Source: Exiguobacterium acetylicum DSM 20416 (GTDB lineage Bacteria > Bacillota > Bacilli > Exiguobacteriales > Exiguobacteriaceae). Taken from it: a stretch of 64,000 nt of DNA. The notes beneath the pieces were generated by a model. The model had not been told where the DNA came from and ran no database searches. It saw only the letters and a list, made by a program, of their open reading frames with translations. The stretch is from NCBI RefSeq assembly GCF_000702605.1, contig NZ_JNIR01000001.1, positions 610,501-674,500 of the forward strand, given 5' to 3'. Below, one piece after another: positions 61,796 to 64,000 of the stretch (position 1 is the stretch's first letter; each line of letters starts with the position of its first letter). The position numbers and the translations under genes were made by a program.

Positions 61796-62941
61796 ATGGG
61801 TGGACAATCCTTACAAATCGGACCACGGACCATCAAGACAGGTCTTGCGGTCATCCTGGCGCTGTTGATCAGTAATCTGTTCAACCTCAGCCCGATCCTA
61901 CCTGCGATCTCGGCAGCGACGACACTCCTGCCTTCGGTCTATCAGACATGGAAACAATTTCTCGAGGAAGCAGAGGCCAACTTGATTGGTGCCTTTTTGA
62001 CGTTACTCGCCCTTTGGATATTAGGGGATAATCCGGCGAATCCGCTTGCAATCGGAATCGTCATCATGGCAGCAATCTCGATTTTGCTAGCCTTTGGTTT
62101 CGGGCGGACGATTCCACACGTCGTCTTGATGATCATTGTCATTCTCGAAAGTGTGGCGACAGCGACCGAACCACTTTGGCAAGTCGTCTTGATCCGTTAC
62201 TTGCTCGTCATGCTCGGGATTGGCTGTGCGCTCGGCATCAATGCGTTGATCTTCCCGCCGCGTTACGGCAATGTCTATTACCAGAAAGCGACGAAACTCT
62301 TCGAGAAACTGCTCGTCGTCACGCGAGCGATTGCCTTCGAAGGAAAGGTCGCCCCATATCGGGCGGCGATTGATAAAATGTCAAATTCGCTCCTTGAGAC
62401 ACAAAATCTGTTCAACCTACACAAGGAAGAGATTCGAGGAACGCGTCAAAAGCACGCCTCGCTCTTACGGAACCTCTTGATTCTCAAACATATGCAATCG
62501 TGCCTCGAACGTGGTGTCGCGACGGCAGAGCGCTTCAGAGAGCGAGAGAAGGCCCTTGACTCGATTGCGGACGATCTTCGGAGTGAATTGTTTTATCACT
62601 TGATGCATATCGCACAGCGACAAGAGAAGGTCTTGCTGACATATGATCTCTTGTTGACGGAAGAACCACTCGCGATGGAGGATCTCGTCAAAGAGAACAT
62701 CGCCTTCGTCAAGCACTCTTTCCTTGACCGCGATGAACTCGAGGAAGAAGTCATCATGGAAATCTTACCGATCGTCGTCTCGATGAATGAGTGGATCCAA
62801 GAGCTTGAAGCATTCGAAAAACGGCTCAACGGTGCGCTTCGTCGTCATATCACATCACTGACGATCGAACAAAAATCAGTCCGTGATAAAACATTTAATC
62901 GATTTAAACGTAAAAAAGCCATTGACGAAAGTAAAAAGTAA
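61796..62941 (+). CDS. Aromatic acid exporter-like membrane protein (ArAE/DUF939)
   Basis: The 381-residue protein has an N-terminal membrane half (about 15-155, roughly five to six segments, beginning IGPRTIKTGLAVILALLI) and a helical cytoplasmic C-terminal half ending in a basic tail. This is the organisation of the FUSC-like ArAE/DUF939 family. A transported substrate is not known. The ATG at 61790 abuts the ribosome binding site AAGGAGGG, so 61796 is preferred. Confidence 0.85.
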   Translation: MGGQSLQIGPRTIKTGLAVILALLISNLFNLSPILPAISAATTLLPSVYQTWKQFLEEAEANLIGAFLTLLALWILGDNPANPLAIGIVIMAAISILLAFGFGRTIPHVVLMIIVILESVATATEPLWQVVLIRYLLVMLGIGCALGINALIFPPRYGNVYYQKATKLFEKLLVVTRAIAFEGKVAPYRAAIDKMSNSLLETQNLFNLHKEEIRGTRQKHASLLRNLLILKHMQSCLERGVATAERFREREKALDSIADDLRSELFYHLMHIAQRQEKVLLTYDLLLTEEPLAMEDLVKENIAFVKHSFLDRDELEEEVIMEILPIVVSMNEWIQELEAFEKRLNGALRRHITSLTIEQKSVRDKTFNRFKRKKAIDESKK

Positions 62942-62965
62942 GCGTATAGTCCTCCTTAACGATAC

Positions 62966-62994
62966 TTTACTTGCTAAAAGCATAACAGTATAAC
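62966..62994 (+). promoter_or_regulatory. Promoter of the T-box/phenylalanine hydroxylase unit
   Basis: TTTACT (62966-62971) and TATAAC (62989-62994) are separated by 17 bases and lie just before the T-box leader. Confidence 0.55.
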
Positions 62995-63004
62995 AGCATA
63001 ACAG
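62981..63004 (+). repeat. Three tandem 8-bp repeats
   Basis: CATAACAG-TATAACAG-CATAACAG is an array of three 8-base units differing only in the first base. It spans the -10 element and presumed transcription start of the T-box leader, so copy changes would alter promoter geometry. Confidence 0.8.
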
Positions 63005-63246
63005 AACGAAAGATTAAGCGGTGATGAAACCGAAGTAAAGACCATCTCCCTGTTTCAGAGAGCACGTGGCGCTGCGAACGTGTACACAGATGGTGTTGAA
63101 TTACAGTTTCTGAGCTTCTTGCGTAAGCGAGCGGAGCAAACCGTTATCCCGATCATGAGTGACTCAGTCGACGACTGGGTAATCAGGGTGGTACCGCGGC
63201 TTTCGTCGCCCCTGTCGAACGATACGTTCGGCAGGGGCTTTTTTGT
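63005..63246 (+). ncRNA. T-box riboswitch (probably tRNA-Tyr specific)
   Basis: The hallmark T-box sequence AGGGTGGTACCGCG is at 63185-63198 (exact match to AGGGTGGNACCGCG). It is followed by the competing terminator CCCCTG..CGAACG/CGTTCG..CAGGGG and TTTTTT (63208-63246). Upstream the Stem I features AGAGAG (about 63056) and GCTGCGAAC occur. The likely specifier reads UAC (63102-63104) in GAATTACAGTTTCTGAG, a Tyr codon. ACTCAGTC-GAC-GACTGGGT is a further stem. Uncharged tRNA-Tyr should let transcription pass into the hydroxylase gene. The T-box call is firm, the specifier less so. Confidence 0.9.
63208..63246 (+). terminator. Regulated terminator of the T-box leader
   Basis: GCCCCTGTCGAACG and CGTTCGGCAGGGGC pair around ATA and are followed by TTTTTT. 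It is mutually exclusive with the antiterminator that uses AGGGTGG and the CCCCT arm. Confidence 0.92.
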
Positions 63247-63276
63247 TATCTATCATTCATTCAAGGGGGAACTCAT

Positions 63277-64000
63277 ATGTCTACACCAATCATTCCAAGT
63301 CACTTACGTCCACACGTCGCACCACAGCACTACGAAGACTACACACCAACGGATCATGCCGTTTGGAGATACGTCATGCGACTGAATCTAAATACGTTAC
63401 AAGATACAGCACACCCGGCATACCTCGAAGGGCTTGCTGCATCGGGCATCAGCCCGGAACGGATTCCGGATGTACGTGAAATGACAGCGAACCTAAGCCG
63501 TGGAGGCTGGGGAACAGTCGCTGTTGATGGTCTCATTCCTGGCGTCGCCTTCTTCGATTTCCAAGGGCACGGACTCTTGCCGATCGCGACCGACATCCGG
63601 AAGGTCGATAACATTCTTTACACACCAGCGCCAGATATCTTGCATGAAGCAGCGGGGCACGCACCAATCTTGATGAATCCGGTCTACGCGGAATTCGTTC
63701 GTCGCTTCGGTGAGATTGGGGCACATGCCTTTAACCATAAAGCAGAGCATGACGTGTTCAAGGCACTGAAGAAATTGACAATCGTCAAAGAGAGCCCATT
63801 CTCGACGCCAGCCGATATCGAACAAGCTGAAATTGAGCTCGCGGAGACACGGACACACGTCAAAGGGATTTCGGAAGCGAACGAAATCTCACGTCTGTTC
63901 TGGTGGACGGTTGAATTCGGTCTGATTGGTGATATCGACAATCCACAAATCTACGGGGCAGGTCTTCTATCATCAGTCGGTGAAAGCCGTCACTGCTTAA
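63277..64000 (+). CDS. Phenylalanine 4-hydroxylase (aromatic amino acid hydroxylase), N-terminal part
   Basis: The frame opens at ATG 63277 after AAGGGGGAA and stays open to the window edge (241 codons), so the gene is cut here. The catalytic iron site of pterin-dependent hydroxylases is present: H123 and H128 in LHEAAGHAPI and E213 in WWTVEFGLIG. The enzyme hydroxylates phenylalanine to tyrosine. The terminal TAA-like bases at the edge are not in frame. Control by a Tyr-type T-box suggests a role in tyrosine supply rather than only phenylalanine breakdown. Confidence 0.9.
   Translation, partial: MSTPIIPSHLRPHVAPQHYEDYTPTDHAVWRYVMRLNLNTLQDTAHPAYLEGLAASGISPERIPDVREMTANLSRGGWGTVAVDGLIPGVAFFDFQGHGLLPIATDIRKVDNILYTPAPDILHEAAGHAPILMNPVYAEFVRRFGEIGAHAFNHKAEHDVFKALKKLTIVKESPFSTPADIEQAEIELAETRTHVKGISEANEISRLFWWTVEFGLIGDIDNPQIYGAGLLSSVGESRHCL

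Noticed and set aside
63080-63385. Open frame of about 100 codons before the hydroxylase gene
   Set aside because: It lies inside the T-box RNA, including the antiterminator and terminator, and has no ribosome binding site.
1-64000. CRISPR arrays, tRNA or rRNA genes, complete insertion sequences, prophage genes
   Set aside because: No regularly spaced repeats, no tRNA-like cloverleaf I could identify, no transposase or phage structural genes were seen; the only mobile-like item is the short non-coding element at 46.0-46.2 kb.

Overview
The window is a low-to-mid GC Gram-positive chromosome segment. Its gene order matches the Bacillus subtilis backbone: nudF-fur-xerD-deoB-punA-pdp, then ribT/ypuF-scpA-scpB-rluB-resABCDE, then ymfF-ymfH-ymfI-ymfK-ymfM(rodZ)-pgsA-cinA-recA-rny-ymdB-spoVS, then tdh-kbl ... 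ricA-mutS-mutL. Genes expected at those places in spore formers are absent: there is no dacF/spoIIA block after the nucleoside genes and no cotE between ricA and mutS. spoVS is nevertheless kept. This pattern points to a non-sporulating member of the Bacillales, most probably Exiguobacterium. That assignment is an inference from synteny and protein resemblance, not from a database search.

Layout. 0-6.2 kb: aldo/keto reductase (partial), ADP-ribose pyrophosphatase, Fur, XerD and a deoxynucleoside salvage operon (deoB-punA-pdp). 6.2-9.7 kb: small single genes (membrane-anchored protein of unknown function, LD-carboxypeptidase, cyclophilin, DJ-1/PfpI protein, RibT). 9.7-12.3 kb: DUF309 gene, condensin subunits ScpA/ScpB and rluB. 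12.4-18.4 kb: cytochrome c maturation genes resABC and the redox two-component pair resDE. 18.4-24.6 kb: corrinoid adenosyltransferase, M16 peptidase pair, SDR, YmfK, RodZ, PgsA. 24.7-30 kb: CinA, RecA (with promoter and SOS box), RNase Y, YmdB, SpoVS. 30-35 kb: 2-oxoacid:ferredoxin oxidoreductase (korAB) and threonine catabolism (tdh-kbl). 35-41 kb: an accessory block at the place where miaB would be expected (lipoprotein-hydrolase fusion, CrtI-like FAD enzyme, small orphan, DUF445 protein, AlkA-like glycosylase). 41-46 kb: ricA-mutS-mutL. 46-50.2 kb: a structured repeat-like element, LrgAB-type pair, TmrB-like kinase, orphan sensor kinase. 50.4-57.8 kb: anaerobic ribonucleotide reductase nrdDG, a divergent TetR/MFS pair, SulP transporter, FAH-family enzyme. 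58-61.7 kb: fruR-fruK-fruA with a CcpA cre-like site. 61.8-64 kb: ArAE/DUF939 membrane protein, then a T-box riboswitch reading most likely a Tyr codon in front of a phenylalanine hydroxylase that runs off the window.

The most striking sequence-level feature is a set of three coding frameshifts, each inside a six-base homopolymer: rluB (one A missing), the lipoprotein-hydrolase gene (one T extra) and mutL (one A extra). In each case changing one base restores a family-typical protein in a whole number of codons. Either the assembly has homopolymer errors, or the strain is a mismatch-repair mutant whose mutL defect allowed the other two to arise. Other candidates for follow-up are the 200-bp nested inverted-repeat element at about 46.0-46.2 kb, the Tyr-type T-box on phenylalanine hydroxylase, the three phased direct repeats in front of fruR, and the unusual lipoprotein/hydrolase/FAD-enzyme block.
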